Shown here piece after piece: positions 41,930-52,500 of a stretch of DNA of 64,000 bases (the first letter of the stretch is position 1; every line of letters begins with the position of its first letter). Source of the DNA: Nocardioides albus (GTDB lineage: Bacteria; Actinomycetota; Actinomycetes; Propionibacteriales; Nocardioidaceae); NCBI RefSeq assembly GCF_014648255.1, contig NZ_BMQT01000008.1, positions 62,001-126,000 of the forward strand. Reading direction: 5' to 3'. Both the position numbers and the translations under genes were made by a program. Below the pieces are notes generated by a model, which was given only the letters and a program-made list of their open reading frames with translations, was not told the origin of the DNA and did no database searches.

Positions 41930-43927
41930 TCACGGTCGGGCCCATAGGCTCAGGAGGCGCTTCGTCGCGCGGGTCTGGGCGACGTACAGGTCGCGGGGGC
42001 CGGCAACTCCGGCGGCTCGGATCCCCGCGGGGTCGGCGATGATCACCGTGTCGAACTCCAACCCGCGAGCCTCTGGCGCGGCCACGACAGTGGCTCCGTC
42101 CCCGCGGACTGCGGCCTCCAGAGCCAGCGCGCGCTCGGTCGCGGCGACGACTCCGATCAGCTCACCCGGGTGCTCCTCGCTGATCTCGGCGATCAACCTG
42201 CTCAGCGTGGAAGGAAGGCTCTCCTCGGTCACGCCGAGGACGAGCGGCTGTTCCCCGTGCCGGATCGATCTGGAGATCTGCTGATCCGGGGCGATCTCGG
42301 CCAGCAGGGGCTCGGTCGCGAGCAGGATCTCGGTCGTTGTTCGGTAGTTCACCGTGAGCCTGTGGTGGGCGAACCGTTCACCGACGAACGGCTTCAGAGC
42401 CTCGTCCCACGTGCGGAGAGTTGTCGACGGGCCCGCTTGGGCGAGATCTCCGACGATCGTCATCGACCGGCCCGGGCAGTGGCGCATCAGCGCTCGCCAC
42501 TGCATCTCGGAGAGCTGCTGGGCCTCGTCCACCACGATGTGGCCGTAGCTCTTCTCCGGGGCGCCGTCGACGAGGGCGCGGGCTTCGTCCAAGAGCGCGA
42601 GGTCTGCGTTGCTCCACCCATCGTTACGGCCGACACTGAAGTCCTTCAGCAGTTCGCGGACGAGATCGTCGGCGACGAGCCGAGGCCAGACCCGGGTGAT
42701 CGCTCGATCGATGGACGGGTCGTCGAGGAGATCCTCGCGGATGCTGTCCCAGTCGACTTCCAGATCGTCCGTACGAGCGTCGTTGCCCGTGAAGCGGTCG
42801 AGATCGATGCCCAGGTGCGCCTCCAACTCCTCCTCGAAGTCGGAGATCTCCTTCGCGGTGCTGCGCTCCAATTCGTTGACCAGATCGTCGACGACGTACT
42901 CGGTGAAGAGCTCGCGAGCGCGGTTGTGCCCGATGCCGTTCTGCAACGCCTGGCGACGAGCGGCGTCGACCACGGCAGGCTCGAGCCGCACCGTGTCATG
43001 GGTCGTCTTCAGCTCCAGCGGCACGCCGTGGGGCTGGTGCTGCCGCACCAACCGAGCGAGGTCGTCGGCGAGCGCAGCTCGCCCCTTGGCCCGCGCGATG
43101 TGATCCGGCTCGGTCCGCGTCGCCTCCACGCCCACCAGATCGGCCATGGTCGCCAGCCGTACGTCGTTCTCGCCGAGCGAGGGCAGCACCTCGGAGATGT
43201 AGGTGAGGAACCGCCGGTTCGGTCCGTAGACGAGCACACCCTGATCGGCGATCGACGCGAACGCGTACAGCACATAGGCTGCGCGATGCAGGGCGACGAT
43301 GGTCTTGCCGGTGCCGGGACCGCCGTCGACGACCATGACCCCGCGATGGGGCGAGCGTACGATTTCGTCCTGCTCGGCCTGAAGGGTCGCTGCGGCCTCG
43401 TGCATCCGTCCGGTACGTGCCGTGCTGAGCGCAGAGACGAGCGGGCTGTCCCCGACGAGGTCCACGACCGTCGGTGAGGTGCCGTCGAGAATCTCGTCGT
43501 TGATGTCGACGACATCACGGCCGTCGAGGCGTAGGTGCCGACGCCTGCGTAGGCCCATCGGCTCGGCCAAGGTTGCCGCGTAGAACGGCCGCGCGGCCTC
43601 GGCCCGCCAGTCGATCAGCAACGGGCGCCCGTCTTCCGCGCGCAACCCGAGCCGACCGATGTGCAGAGATTCTTCCTGATCCGAGCGGTCGATCCGCCCG
43701 AAGCACAGCGAGTGCTCCGCCGCCTGCAGCTGCCGGATGCTCTCAGTCAGCCGTGCGACCTCGAGCTCCCTGGCATATCGCTCGCTCGGCCCGTCGACGG
43801 GCGTCTCGATCACCCGCTCGTGTGCTGCGCGTCGTGCACTCACCTCGGCGTGAAGGAGCGCATACATCGCCTCGACCGAACGCTGCTCCTCGTCGACCTG
43901 ACCGACCTTGTCGACCTGTTCGCTCAC
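41930..43927 (-). CDS. HelD-type UvrD/Rep-family helicase
   Basis: A 665-residue superfamily 1 ATPase. An N-terminal coiled-coil region (about 10-75) precedes ESLHIGRLGLRAEDGRPLLIDWRAEAARPFY, the HelD/HelR hallmark. Walker A GGPGTGKT is at 202-209, then VDEAQQLSEMQW (Walker B), GDLAQAG and VNYRTTTEIL. HelD proteins bind RNA polymerase, eject stalled complexes and, in the HelR subgroup, protect from rifamycins. I found no rifamycin-associated-element-like palindrome upstream, so general polymerase recycling is the safer call. GTG 43927 chosen. Confidence 0.86.
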   Translation of the reverse strand: MSEQVDKVGQVDEEQRSVEAMYALLHAEVSARRAAHERVIETPVDGPSERYARELEVARLTESIRQLQAAEHSLCFGRIDRSDQEESLHIGRLGLRAEDGRPLLIDWRAEAARPFYAATLAEPMGLRRRRHLRLDGRDVVDINDEILDGTSPTVVDLVGDSPLVSALSTARTGRMHEAAATLQAEQDEIVRSPHRGVMVVDGGPGTGKTIVALHRAAYVLYAFASIADQGVLVYGPNRRFLTYISEVLPSLGENDVRLATMADLVGVEATRTEPDHIARAKGRAALADDLARLVRQHQPHGVPLELKTTHDTVRLEPAVVDAARRQALQNGIGHNRARELFTEYVVDDLVNELERSTAKEISDFEEELEAHLGIDLDRFTGNDARTDDLEVDWDSIREDLLDDPSIDRAITRVWPRLVADDLVRELLKDFSVGRNDGWSNADLALLDEARALVDGAPEKSYGHIVVDEAQQLSEMQWRALMRHCPGRSMTIVGDLAQAGPSTTLRTWDEALKPFVGERFAHHRLTVNYRTTTEILLATEPLLAEIAPDQQISRSIRHGEQPLVLGVTEESLPSTLSRLIAEISEEHPGELIGVVAATERALALEAAVRGDGATVVAAPEARGLEFDTVIIADPAGIRAAGVAGPRDLYVAQTRATKRLLSLWARP

Positions 43928-44032
43928 GTACCCCGCCTTCCGTTGCCGGAGGTCAACTATGGGCGGCAGTCTTGGTAAAGACAACGTTGACCTGCTGCCG
44001 AATCCATGGCCTCCCGGGTGCACACTGGCAAC

Positions 44033-44458
44033 ATGCAGGAGCGCTACGTGTTCGCCGAGACCTGGGAGCTGCCGACTCCGGCAGAGGCGGTGCGGGACGT
44101 GCTGGTCGACGTCGAGCACTATCCGCGGTGGTGGCCGCAGGTGCGGGCGGTGGCGAAGCTCAGCGACGACGACGCGCTGCTGGTCTGTCGTTCGGCGTTG
44201 CCCTACGACCTGGAGATCGTGCTCCACGCGGTCAGCCGGGATCTGCCGACGCTGGAGGTCGGCCTCGACGGCGACCTGGACGGGTTCGCGCGCTGGACAC
44301 TGACGCCGACGCCGAGCGGGAGCCGGATGGTGTTCGAGCAGGAGGTCGTCGTACGCGGCCTGCTCGGGCTGGCCTCGATCGTGCTGCGCCCGGTGCTCAC
44401 CTGGAACCACCGGCAGATGATGCTCGGGTGCCGGCGCGGACTGGTTGCGCTCGGATAG
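44033..44458 (+). CDS. SRPBCC (START/polyketide-cyclase-like) family protein
   Basis: A 141-residue lipid- or ligand-binding helix-grip protein. DVEHYPRWWPQVRAVAKL near residue 30 and GSRMVFEQEVVVRGLLGLASIVLRPVLTWNHRQMMLGCRRGL at the end are the usual SRPBCC features. ATG 44033 has CACACT 6 nt upstream, compatible with a leaderless start. Ligand unknown; no linked biosynthetic genes. Confidence 0.8.
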   Translation: MQERYVFAETWELPTPAEAVRDVLVDVEHYPRWWPQVRAVAKLSDDDALLVCRSALPYDLEIVLHAVSRDLPTLEVGLDGDLDGFARWTLTPTPSGSRMVFEQEVVVRGLLGLASIVLRPVLTWNHRQMMLGCRRGLVALG

Positions 44459-44542
44459 ATCTGTCCGGAAGCACCCCCGGCGATCCCCGAACGGTGTCAG
44501 CATGTGGGGTCATCCCCCTGACGGCGTACGGAGGCATCCGAC

Positions 44543-45940
44543 ATGCTCATCTTTCGCGCGGCGGCGGTCGCCGCCCTGCTCCTGTTCACGCTTCTTCCCG
44601 GGCCGGCGAGGGCGGCGGAATCGGGGATCCCGCCGCTGACCGACCTCGACGGGCGTGTGCTGACGATCCGGGGATGGAACGTCGAGGACAAGGCGCACCA
44701 CGGCGAGGAGGCGCTGACCGGGATCACCGAACGACACTTCCGTGACCTCGCGGCAAGCGGGTTCAACACTGCCCGGGTGCTGTTCTTCTGGCAGGACCTG
44801 GAGCCGAGGCCCGGGGCGTACTCCTCGGTCTACCTGGCCAGGATCGAGCGGATCCTGGACTGGGCGGAACGCTATGACGTCCAGGTGATCCTCGACGCGC
44901 ACCAGGACGTGTACGGAGAGGCGTTCGGGTCTGGGGGGATCCCGGCGTGGGCGACGCGGACCGACGGGCTGCCGTTCGAGGAGACGCCGGGGGACTGGTT
45001 CGCCGGCTACTTCCAGCCAGCGGTGATGCGTGCGTTCACCCACCTCTACTCCGATGCCGACCTGCAGCAGGCGCAGACGGACATGTGGCAGGTCGTCGCC
45101 TCGGCCGTCGGTGACCACCCGGCGCTGCTCGGGTATGACACGTTGAACGAGCCGATGGGCGAGCTCTTCGAGGGCGAGGATCTGCCGACGGCGGCGCACC
45201 GCCTGGAGTCGACCCTGATCACCGCGATGCACCAGCGGATCGTGGACGCCATCCGGGAGGTGGACGCCACGTCGTGGATCTTCATCGAGCCGACGCCGAT
45301 CGTCGGCGAGGGCATGCCGACCGGGCTCGGCGCCGTCCGCGGCGAGCGGGTTGCGTACGCACCGCACTTCTACTCCACCGCGCAGGAGTACGGCGGTGAC
45401 TACGACCCTGCCCTCGGGTGGGTAGAGCGCTACGAGGAGGCCGTCGCGCTCTACCCGGCCGCACAGCGGATGCCCGTCGTGGTCGGCGAGTGGGGTCCGC
45501 TGGACTCCTCCACGCCCAATGCACCGGCGTACTTCCGCGACATCCTCGCCTCGATGTCCCGTTTCTCCTCGGGCTGGACGGCGTACGTGTGGTGCTACGG
45601 CGGGGGCTACTGCGCCGTCGACCCGTCCGGTGAGTTCCACGAGAACAAGGACGCGACCGTCCAGCCGTACGCGGCCGCGGTCGCCGGCACCGAGCTGAGC
45701 CGTTCCTGGGACCCGGTCGCGCGCACCTTCGAGCTTCGGTTCCGGCCGGAGGGACGCAACGGGGTCACGGAGATCCGTGTCCCGGGCGGCCCCACGCTGC
45801 CCGCGGGCGGGTGGCAGCTGGACGTCCGGGGGCCGGTGGCGGTCAGCGAGAGCGCCGGCCCGGGCGGCGCCAGGGTCGTGTCGCTCACCCAGCGCGGTCG
45901 GGCGAACGGATGGGTCTCGGTCACCGTCTCGGCGCGGTGA
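44543..45940 (+). CDS. Secreted GH5 glycosidase, endoglycoceramidase-like
   Basis: 465 residues with a Sec signal peptide (cleavage likely after GPARA, residue 24). Glycoside hydrolase family 5 catalytic domain: RGWNVEDKAHH, ILDAHQDVYGEAFG, acid/base Glu in DTLNEPMGELF (about 204) and nucleophile Glu in VVVGEWGPL (about 316). The DxHQD pattern and the C-terminal beta-sandwich (from about 375) resemble endoglycoceramidases, which release glycans from glycosphingolipids. Substrate by similarity only. Convergent with the L,D-transpeptidase gene, 21 nt apart. Confidence 0.84.
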   Translation: MLIFRAAAVAALLLFTLLPGPARAAESGIPPLTDLDGRVLTIRGWNVEDKAHHGEEALTGITERHFRDLAASGFNTARVLFFWQDLEPRPGAYSSVYLARIERILDWAERYDVQVILDAHQDVYGEAFGSGGIPAWATRTDGLPFEETPGDWFAGYFQPAVMRAFTHLYSDADLQQAQTDMWQVVASAVGDHPALLGYDTLNEPMGELFEGEDLPTAAHRLESTLITAMHQRIVDAIREVDATSWIFIEPTPIVGEGMPTGLGAVRGERVAYAPHFYSTAQEYGGDYDPALGWVERYEEAVALYPAAQRMPVVVGEWGPLDSSTPNAPAYFRDILASMSRFSSGWTAYVWCYGGGYCAVDPSGEFHENKDATVQPYAAAVAGTELSRSWDPVARTFELRFRPEGRNGVTEIRVPGGPTLPAGGWQLDVRGPVAVSESAGPGGARVVSLTQRGRANGWVSVTVSAR

Positions 45941-45961
45941 CCTGGCCCGTCCAGGGAAGGC

Positions 45962-47140
45962 TCAGCGCAGCGCCGAGCCCTTCTGGTATTCGGCCCAGGA
46001 CAGGTTCCAGTCACCGAAGCCGTTGTCCCACTCCATCTTCCGGTCGGTCCCGGTGGTCTCGACGATGTCACCGATCCGGGCCACGCCGTAGAGCCAGGCG
46101 GCGTTGGCGGTGGAGAGGCCGGTGCAGCCGTGGGAGACGTTGGCGTAGCCCTGCGACCCGGTCGACCACGGCGCGGCGTGGATGAACTCGCCGGAGTTGG
46201 AGATCCGCATGGCGTACTCGACGTCATCGAGGGAGTAGTAGTCGCTCGAGCTCTGGTCGGAGATGCCGATCGTCTCCGAGCGCATCTCCTTGACGCGGTG
46301 CTTCTCGGAGATGACCTTGATCCCCGAGCGCGTCGTGAAGCCGGGCTTGCCGGTGGTGATCGGGATCGTACGCAGCAGCTTGCCGTTGCTGAAGACCTTC
46401 ATCTGATGCGTACGCGCGTTGACCTTGAAGACGTGCGCGTCGCCGACCTTGTAGGTGGCGTTGCGGCTGTGCTGGCCGTAGACGTCCCCGCCGGCGGAGG
46501 CGCCGTTGATGTCGAGGTCCACCTTGATGGTGGTGCCGGGCTTCCAGTACGCCTGCGGGCGGTAGCGAGCCTCCTTGTCGGAGACCCAGTACCAAGACCC
46601 GGTCTGGGCCGGGGTGGAGGTGACGTGCATGCGCTTCTCGAAGGAGGCGTGGTCCTTGACGGGCACGTCGAAGTAGACCGCGACCGGCATCCCGACGCCG
46701 ACCTCGGACTTGTCGACCGGGACGATGGTGGCGAAGGTCTGCTGGGCCAGGGAGAGCGAGCGAGTGGTGAAGCTGCTCGTGACGGTTCCGGTCTCACCGG
46801 TGGCGGTGACCGTGTAGCGCAGCTCGGGGTCGAGCAGGTCGTTGGCGGTCCACTTCTTCTTGTCCGCCGACAGCGAGCCGGGCACGGTGCTCCCGTCGGG
46901 CCTGGCCACCTTGACGCTGGTGAAATCGCCGGAGGTCGCGGTGACGGTGACGGTGCTGTCGACCGGAACGTCCTTGGCGCCGTCGGCGGGAGAGATGTCG
47001 GCGGTGAGGGGCTTCGCGGAGGGCGAGGCGGCGGCGGAGTCGCCCTTCGCCGAGTCCGGGGTCTCCGGGGTGCCGGCGCAGCCGGAGAGTGCGACCAGGG
47101 CGACCATGGCCACCACGACAGAGAAGGAACGAACCCGCAT
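45962..47140 (-). CDS. Lipoprotein L,D-transpeptidase
   Basis: A 392-residue cell-wall enzyme forming 3-3 peptidoglycan cross-links. Lipobox ALSGC with Cys21, a low-complexity Ala/Ser linker, two Ig-like domains (about 45-135 and 135-235, the LdtMt2 layout) and a YkuD catalytic domain with FIHAAPWS ... NVSHGCTGLS (His, Ser-His-Gly-Cys, Cys at about 340). On its strand CATAGT (47152-47147) is 6 nt before the ATG, so it is probably leaderless. Confidence 0.93.
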   Translation of the reverse strand: MRVRSFSVVVAMVALVALSGCAGTPETPDSAKGDSAAASPSAKPLTADISPADGAKDVPVDSTVTVTATSGDFTSVKVARPDGSTVPGSLSADKKKWTANDLLDPELRYTVTATGETGTVTSSFTTRSLSLAQQTFATIVPVDKSEVGVGMPVAVYFDVPVKDHASFEKRMHVTSTPAQTGSWYWVSDKEARYRPQAYWKPGTTIKVDLDINGASAGGDVYGQHSRNATYKVGDAHVFKVNARTHQMKVFSNGKLLRTIPITTGKPGFTTRSGIKVISEKHRVKEMRSETIGISDQSSSDYYSLDDVEYAMRISNSGEFIHAAPWSTGSQGYANVSHGCTGLSTANAAWLYGVARIGDIVETTGTDRKMEWDNGFGDWNLSWAEYQKGSALR

Positions 47141-47284
47141 GGGACAACTATGCGCCAGGTGGCAACCGAATACTCAGCCCTGGACGTCTACGCGCCGAAG
47201 GTGTCGCGCGCGGGGAGATGTGCGGGAGGCTCCGGAGTGTGTGCGTTGTGGCGTTGTCGGCGGTGCCGCGTACGGTATCTGCCG

Positions 47285-48811
47285 ATGAGTGACACTCGCG
47301 TCGAGGCGGCGTACGCCGGGGCTCTGGCCGCCTTCAAGAACCCGATGCTCGACCTTCTGCACGGCCGGTTCGCTCCGTTCGTCGTGGCGGTGCTCTCGGT
47401 GACCTTCACCTCCGAGCGGGCGGCGGTCCCGGTGGTGGACGCGCACGCCGAGATCAGCGACATGCTGGACCGGCTCCGGGCCACAGGCTACGCCGAGGGT
47501 GAGAACGGCGAGGTGATGCTCCCGGTCGGTTCGGCCCGCGAGCTGTGCCGTCAGTGGGTCCGCGCCGGGTGGCTGCTGCGTCAGATCGAGGGTGAGGACG
47601 AGGTCTACCGGCTCTCCGCGCATGCGGTGGGCGCCCTCGAGATCGCCGGCCGCGCGAGTGGGTCTCGGGCGCGGGTCTCCGAGTCGCGGGTCAGGACGCT
47701 GCTGGAGGCGGTCGAGCGGCTCGCCCTGGACGCCGACCCCGACGTGCTGACCCGGGTGGCGCGGCTGACCGAGGAGATCGCCGAGCGGCGCGCCGAGATC
47801 GCCCGCCTGGACCGCACCGGCGTCGTCGACACCGTCGATGACGACACCCTGCTGGAGCAGGCCGAGAACATCCTCCACCTGACCCGCGAGCTCCCCGCCG
47901 ACTTCGCCCGAGTGGTCGAGTCGATCCGGGCGATGCAGCGTGACGTGGTGACCGACCTGCGCCAGGACGTACGTCCGGCCGGCGAGGTCCTGCGCGAGTA
48001 CCTGCAGCGCGGCAAGGACGTGATGGCCTCCACCCCGGAGGGCAAGGCGTTCGCCGGTGCGCTGCGGATGATCGGCGACCCGCGCCGCCTCGACGACCTG
48101 GCCACCAACCTGCGTACGGTGCTGCGGCACCGGTTCACCCGAGAGATGGGTCCGCATGAGCGGGCCGAGCTGGCCGCGGTCGGACGCCGGATCGAGACGG
48201 GCGTCGCCGAGGTGCTGGCCGCCCAGCAGACCGCCTCCCACGTGATCACCACCCAGGTGCGTACGCACGACCCGGCCCGTGACCGGCAGGTCGACGACCT
48301 GCTGCGCGATGTGATGGTCGGGTTCCAGGCGTGGATGCCGTCCTCGCGGATCGCCGAGTCCGTCGAGCCGCTGCGCCGGCTGCCGGTCGCCGACCTCGGT
48401 CACCTACGTCAGTCGGTCAGCGAACTGCGTCCGCCCGAGCCGCCGGCGCCGCTGGCCGACTGGGGCGACGTGGAGAGCGCGGTCGAGGACACCAAGGCGT
48501 GGGGTGGCCCGGGCTACCGGGCGATCGAGGCCCACCTGGACGCCTACGTGGCGGCCCACGGACCCGAGGAGCCGGTCGACCTGGCCGAGGTCTTCGCGGC
48601 TGCGCCGGAGGAGATCCGGCGCCCGGTCGACCTGCTCGGACTGCTGGAGGTCGCCCATCGTCGCGGGATGACGGAGACGGGGGAGATCTCCACGATCGAG
48701 GCCGTCCGGGCAGATGGAGTGCGCCGCAGGTTCGCCTTCGGTGGGGTCAGGCTGAGTGCAGCTGGCGAAGAGTCCGACAAGGCGACTGACAAGGGGATGG
48801 GCGATGAGTGA
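47285..48811 (+). CDS. jetA: Wadjet/Mks kleisin subunit JetA (DUF3375)
   Basis: A 508-residue MukF/MksF-like kleisin of an SMC-type complex. DUF3375 features: FKNPMLDLLHGRFAPFVVAVLSVTFTSERAAVP at the start, YRLSAHAVGALE, a long helical middle (RVRTLLEAVERLALDADPDVLTRVARL), and LDLLGLLEVAHRRGM at the end. TACGGT at 47271-47276 lies 8 nt before ATG 47285. Overlaps jetB by 8 nt. Together with JetB and JetC it should form the motor part of a Wadjet-type plasmid-restricting condensin. Confidence 0.9.
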   Translation: MSDTRVEAAYAGALAAFKNPMLDLLHGRFAPFVVAVLSVTFTSERAAVPVVDAHAEISDMLDRLRATGYAEGENGEVMLPVGSARELCRQWVRAGWLLRQIEGEDEVYRLSAHAVGALEIAGRASGSRARVSESRVRTLLEAVERLALDADPDVLTRVARLTEEIAERRAEIARLDRTGVVDTVDDDTLLEQAENILHLTRELPADFARVVESIRAMQRDVVTDLRQDVRPAGEVLREYLQRGKDVMASTPEGKAFAGALRMIGDPRRLDDLATNLRTVLRHRFTREMGPHERAELAAVGRRIETGVAEVLAAQQTASHVITTQVRTHDPARDRQVDDLLRDVMVGFQAWMPSSRIAESVEPLRRLPVADLGHLRQSVSELRPPEPPAPLADWGDVESAVEDTKAWGGPGYRAIEAHLDAYVAAHGPEEPVDLAEVFAAAPEEIRRPVDLLGLLEVAHRRGMTETGEISTIEAVRADGVRRRFAFGGVRLSAAGEESDKATDKGMGDE

Positions 48812-49592
48812 GACCGACGTGGCCTACGGCAGCGAGCCGGACGGCTTCATCGAGCCCGTCTCGATGGAGGACGACCCGACCGAGCTCTTCGTCGGCGACC
48901 GCGGTGTGCTCGATGCCGACATCCGCCGGGTGCTGGTCCAGCTGCTGCGCCGCCGGTTCATCACCGCGGAGCGGAGCCCGCGGCAGTGGCGTACGTTGCT
49001 CGATCACCAGGCGGTGATCGAGTCACGCCTGCACGACCTGTTCGTCCGGCTCGTGGTCGACCACGACCGCGGGATCGCCTACAAGCGGCAGGTGCGCTCG
49101 GAGGAGCTCGACGTTCCGGTGCTCCTGAAGGACGATGCCTACTCACGAGCCGAGACCCTCGTGCTCGTCCATCTGCGCACCGTCTTCCAGCGCGAGCGCG
49201 GTGCCGGAGAGAGCTCTGCGCGCGTCGACGCCGACGAGCTGGAGCAGACAGTGCTCACCTACTTCGACGTCGGCAGCGGCGACGCGTCCGCGCGCCGCGA
49301 GATCCGCCGCGCGGTCGACCGGCTCGCCCGGGAGGGGCTGATCGAGGAGGAGTCCGAGGGCCGCTTCCGGATCACACCCCTGGTCGAGATCGTGCTGAGT
49401 GTCGAGAAGCTCGCCGAGCTCAAGGAATGGCTCAAGGAATCTGCTGGTCGAGCCGCGAGGCCGCCTGCGGCCGAGCGTGTCGAGACCAACACGGTCGAAT
49501 CGAGCGCGGAGGGGGACCGTGTTGGTTTCGGCACGCCTCCGCCTAGCGGCTCCGGCGGCTCAACCAGCGGTGACGAGGAGATCGACGAATGA
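48804..49592 (+). CDS. jetB: Wadjet/Mks KITE subunit JetB (DUF4194), with repeat-derived tail
   Basis: A 262-residue MukE/MksE-like winged-helix subunit. Core about 20-215: LDADIRRVLVQLLRRRFIT, HDLFVRLVVDHDRGIAYKRQ, AETLVLVHLRTVFQRERG, LIEEESEGRFRITPLVEIVLSVEKLAELKEWL. The last 48 residues (from about 215) are translated from an inserted inverted repeat (49443-49571) and read GFGTPPPSGSGGSTSG before the acidic end, so they are probably a disordered addition. ATG 48804; overlaps jetA by 8 nt and jetC by 4 nt. Confidence 0.88.
   Translation: MSETDVAYGSEPDGFIEPVSMEDDPTELFVGDRGVLDADIRRVLVQLLRRRFITAERSPRQWRTLLDHQAVIESRLHDLFVRLVVDHDRGIAYKRQVRSEELDVPVLLKDDAYSRAETLVLVHLRTVFQRERGAGESSARVDADELEQTVLTYFDVGSGDASARREIRRAVDRLAREGLIEEESEGRFRITPLVEIVLSVEKLAELKEWLKESAGRAARPPAAERVETNTVESSAEGDRVGFGTPPPSGSGGSTSGDEEIDE
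49443..49571. repeat. Inverted pair of interspersed repeats inside jetB
   Basis: Left arm 49443-49496 begins GCTGGTCGAGCCGC and ends GTGTCGAGACCAACACGGTC. Right arm 49515-49571 is its imperfect reverse complement (GACCGTGTTGGTTTCGGCAC ... CCAGCGGT). An 18-bp spacer separates them. A third copy lies at 56017-56070. The element is in frame with jetB and supplies its C-terminal tail. Confidence 0.75.
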
Positions 49593-52500
49593 ACATGATC
49601 GACAGCCTCTTCGGACTCATCCCGGCCCGCTCGACCGGCCGGCAGTGGGTCGCGAGCGAGCTTCAGCTGGTCAACTGGGGTGGCTACGATGGCGCCCACC
49701 GGGTGCGGTTCTCGCCGACCGCGACCCTGCTCACCGGCGGCTCCGGGTCGGGCAAGTCGACCCTGATGGACGCCTACATCGCGTTGATCATGCCGCACAC
49801 GACGCCGTTCAACGGCGCCTCCAACGGTGGTGTGGTCGGCCGTCCGCGCGGTCAGGACCAGCGCAACATCCTCTCCTACGCGCGCGGCAAGATCGACGAG
49901 GCGAAGACCGCCGAGGGGACCAAGATCCGGGTGCTGCGCGGCGACGGCCGCGACACCTGGTCGGCGATCGCGATGACCTGGGCGGACCAGACCGGCGCCC
50001 GCTTCACCGCGGTCCGGGCCTGGTACGTGCCGGCGTCAGCCAAGAACCTCGACGACGTGACCAAGCTCCGGGCGGTGGCCGAGGCGGGCTTCGACGTACG
50101 TTCGCTGGAACCGGCGGCCGCTCACCGGTTCACGCGCTCCTCGGTCGCCGAGGTCGGCCTGACCCCGATCGACACCGACCGCGACTTCACCGCCCGGATC
50201 CACTCCGCGCTCGGGATCGGTGCCGCCGGCGACGGTGAGAAGGCGGTCAACCTGCTCGGCCGGATCCAGGCGGGGCAGCAGATCACCACGGTCGACGACC
50301 TCTACAAGAAGATGGTGCTCGAGGAGCCTGAGACCCTCGCCACCGCCGACGGCGTCGTGGCCCACTTCGACGAGCTCTCCGCGACCCGCGACCGGATGGT
50401 CACCGCGCAGCAGCAGGTGCGGGCGCTGACGCCCATCCGCGAGCACCGGGCAGCGATCGAGGATGCTGCCGCCAGGCTCGAGGTGATCGACGGGATCGGC
50501 TCCTTCGACGACGAGACCACACCGGCGGGACTGTGGCGGGCCGGCAAGCGTGTCGATCTGCTCAGTGAGCTGGAGTCGGAGCTCAGCGGGCGCAGGAGCG
50601 CCGCGGAGAAGTCGGTCGCGGAGAAGCAGGCGCTGGTCGACGCCGCCGAGTCCGAGCGCGACGGCCTCGCGGTCACCGTCGCCGCCTCCGGCGGCCGGCG
50701 CCTCGAGGAGGCCACCCGCGAGATCAAGGCCGCCGAGACCCGGGCGGACACCGTACGCCGCGCCCGCGAGGCGCTGGACGAGGAGCTCGCCGTCCTCGGC
50801 GCGGCGGCGACCACCCCCGCCGAGTTCGAGACCCTCCAGTCGGCTGCGCAGGCGGCCCTGGTCGACGACGACGCGCGCACGAGCGCCCTCAACGCCTACG
50901 CCGCTGCGCGGTCCGCCGAGACCGCCGCCGTCGAGCTGGTCGGCCGGCTCGAGGACGAGCTCGCCGATGCCGAGAAGACGAAGAACAACATCCCGGAGCC
51001 GCTGCGCGCCGCCCGCGCGGTGCTGGCCGAGGCTGCCGGGCTGAGGCCGGCCGAGATGCCGTTCGTCGGCGAGCTGATCGAGGTGCGCACCGAGCACGAG
51101 GCCTGGCGCGAGGCCTTCAACCTGGCTCTGGGCGGGTTCGCGACCACGATGCTCGTCGACGCTGCGCACGTGGGTGCCTTCCGAGCCGCCATCGACACGG
51201 TGCGGCAGCGGACGCGGATCCGCTACGAGGCGGTCCACACCGGGATGAAGGACGGTGTGCAACCGCTGGACGAGGGCACCCTTCCTGGGCGCCTGGACTA
51301 TCGCCGCGGCGTGTTCACCGGCTGGCTCAAGCAGCGGTTGACGGAGCGGCACGGCTACGTCTGCGTGCAGACCCCCGCCCTGCTCGGCCAGCACCGGATG
51401 GCCCTCACCGTGACCGGGCAGGTCTCGCAGGGGATGCGCGGCGCGCACGGTGGTCACGGCGTGAGAAACGTGCTCGGCTTCACCAACTCCCGCCGCGTGG
51501 CCGAGCTGACCGAACGCCTCGAGGCCGCTCGCAAGGACGTGGAGACCACGAAGGTGGCGGTCGCGGAGACCGAGCTGGCCATCAAGCAGCTCGACCAGCG
51601 GCGTACGTCGTTCAAGGCCGTTTCGGCGCTCACCTGGGACCAGGTCGACGTGGCCGGTGCCGAGGCTGAGCGCGACCGGTGGGCCTCGGTGATCGCCGAG
51701 GTCACCGCTGACAACCCGCAGATCGCCACCCTCCAGGAGCGCCTCAGGAACGCCCGGGCCAAGGTGGACTCGCTGCGTGAGGGCATCGGCGCCGCCAAGA
51801 GCACCTTCACCGATCTCGACGAGCGCTGGAGCGACGTGGTCGAGCAGGTCGACCGTGCCAAGGACGCGCTGGAAGATGCCGCGGCCTCGGGCACCGATGT
51901 CGCGTCCGCCCAGGCGGACTATCTCGAGCAGCTCTTCAAGGCGTCCGGAGGCGAGGAGGCCGGCCGGCGGGAGGACGCGCTCGCCGAGCTCGACGCGGTC
52001 TTCGCCCGGGCGGGGGAGAGCCTCGACGCCGACCGGATCGGCGCGCAGGAGACGATCGGCACCGCCCGCGTCCAGCTCCAGCAGACCTTCGAGGCCTTCC
52101 TCGAACGCTGGCCCAACCCCAATCTCCACACCGACCCGGAGGCCTCCTACGCGGACTTCGACCGGCTCCTCGACGAGCTGCAGACCAGTGGCCTGCACGA
52201 GCTCGAGGTCGAGTGGCGCGACTCCCTGCTCAATCTGTCGGGCAACGATCTGACCAACCTCGACTCGACGCTGTCGCGGTCCGTGCGGGAGATCCGTGAC
52301 CGGATCGACCCGATCAACCAGATCCTCGCCGAGCTCCCGTTCAACGACGACGGGCACCGGCTGCGGATCGACACCCAGGAGGGCCAGTCGGCGGTGCGTG
52401 GCCGATTCCGCAAGGAGCTGCGGGCGGTGCGCGATCTCATCGAGAAGGCGTCGACCAACGAGACCCGGGAGCTGGCCTACACCCGGATGGCCCGGCTCAT

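Noticed and set aside
43928..44032. Rifamycin-associated element upstream of the HelD-type gene
   Set aside because: No GC-rich palindrome of the expected RAE form is present between the two divergent genes, so a HelR rifamycin-resistance role is not claimed.
49443..49571. jetB repeat read as a transcription terminator
   Set aside because: It is inside the coding frame with jetC translation coupled directly downstream, and the same sequence recurs elsewhere as a dispersed repeat.
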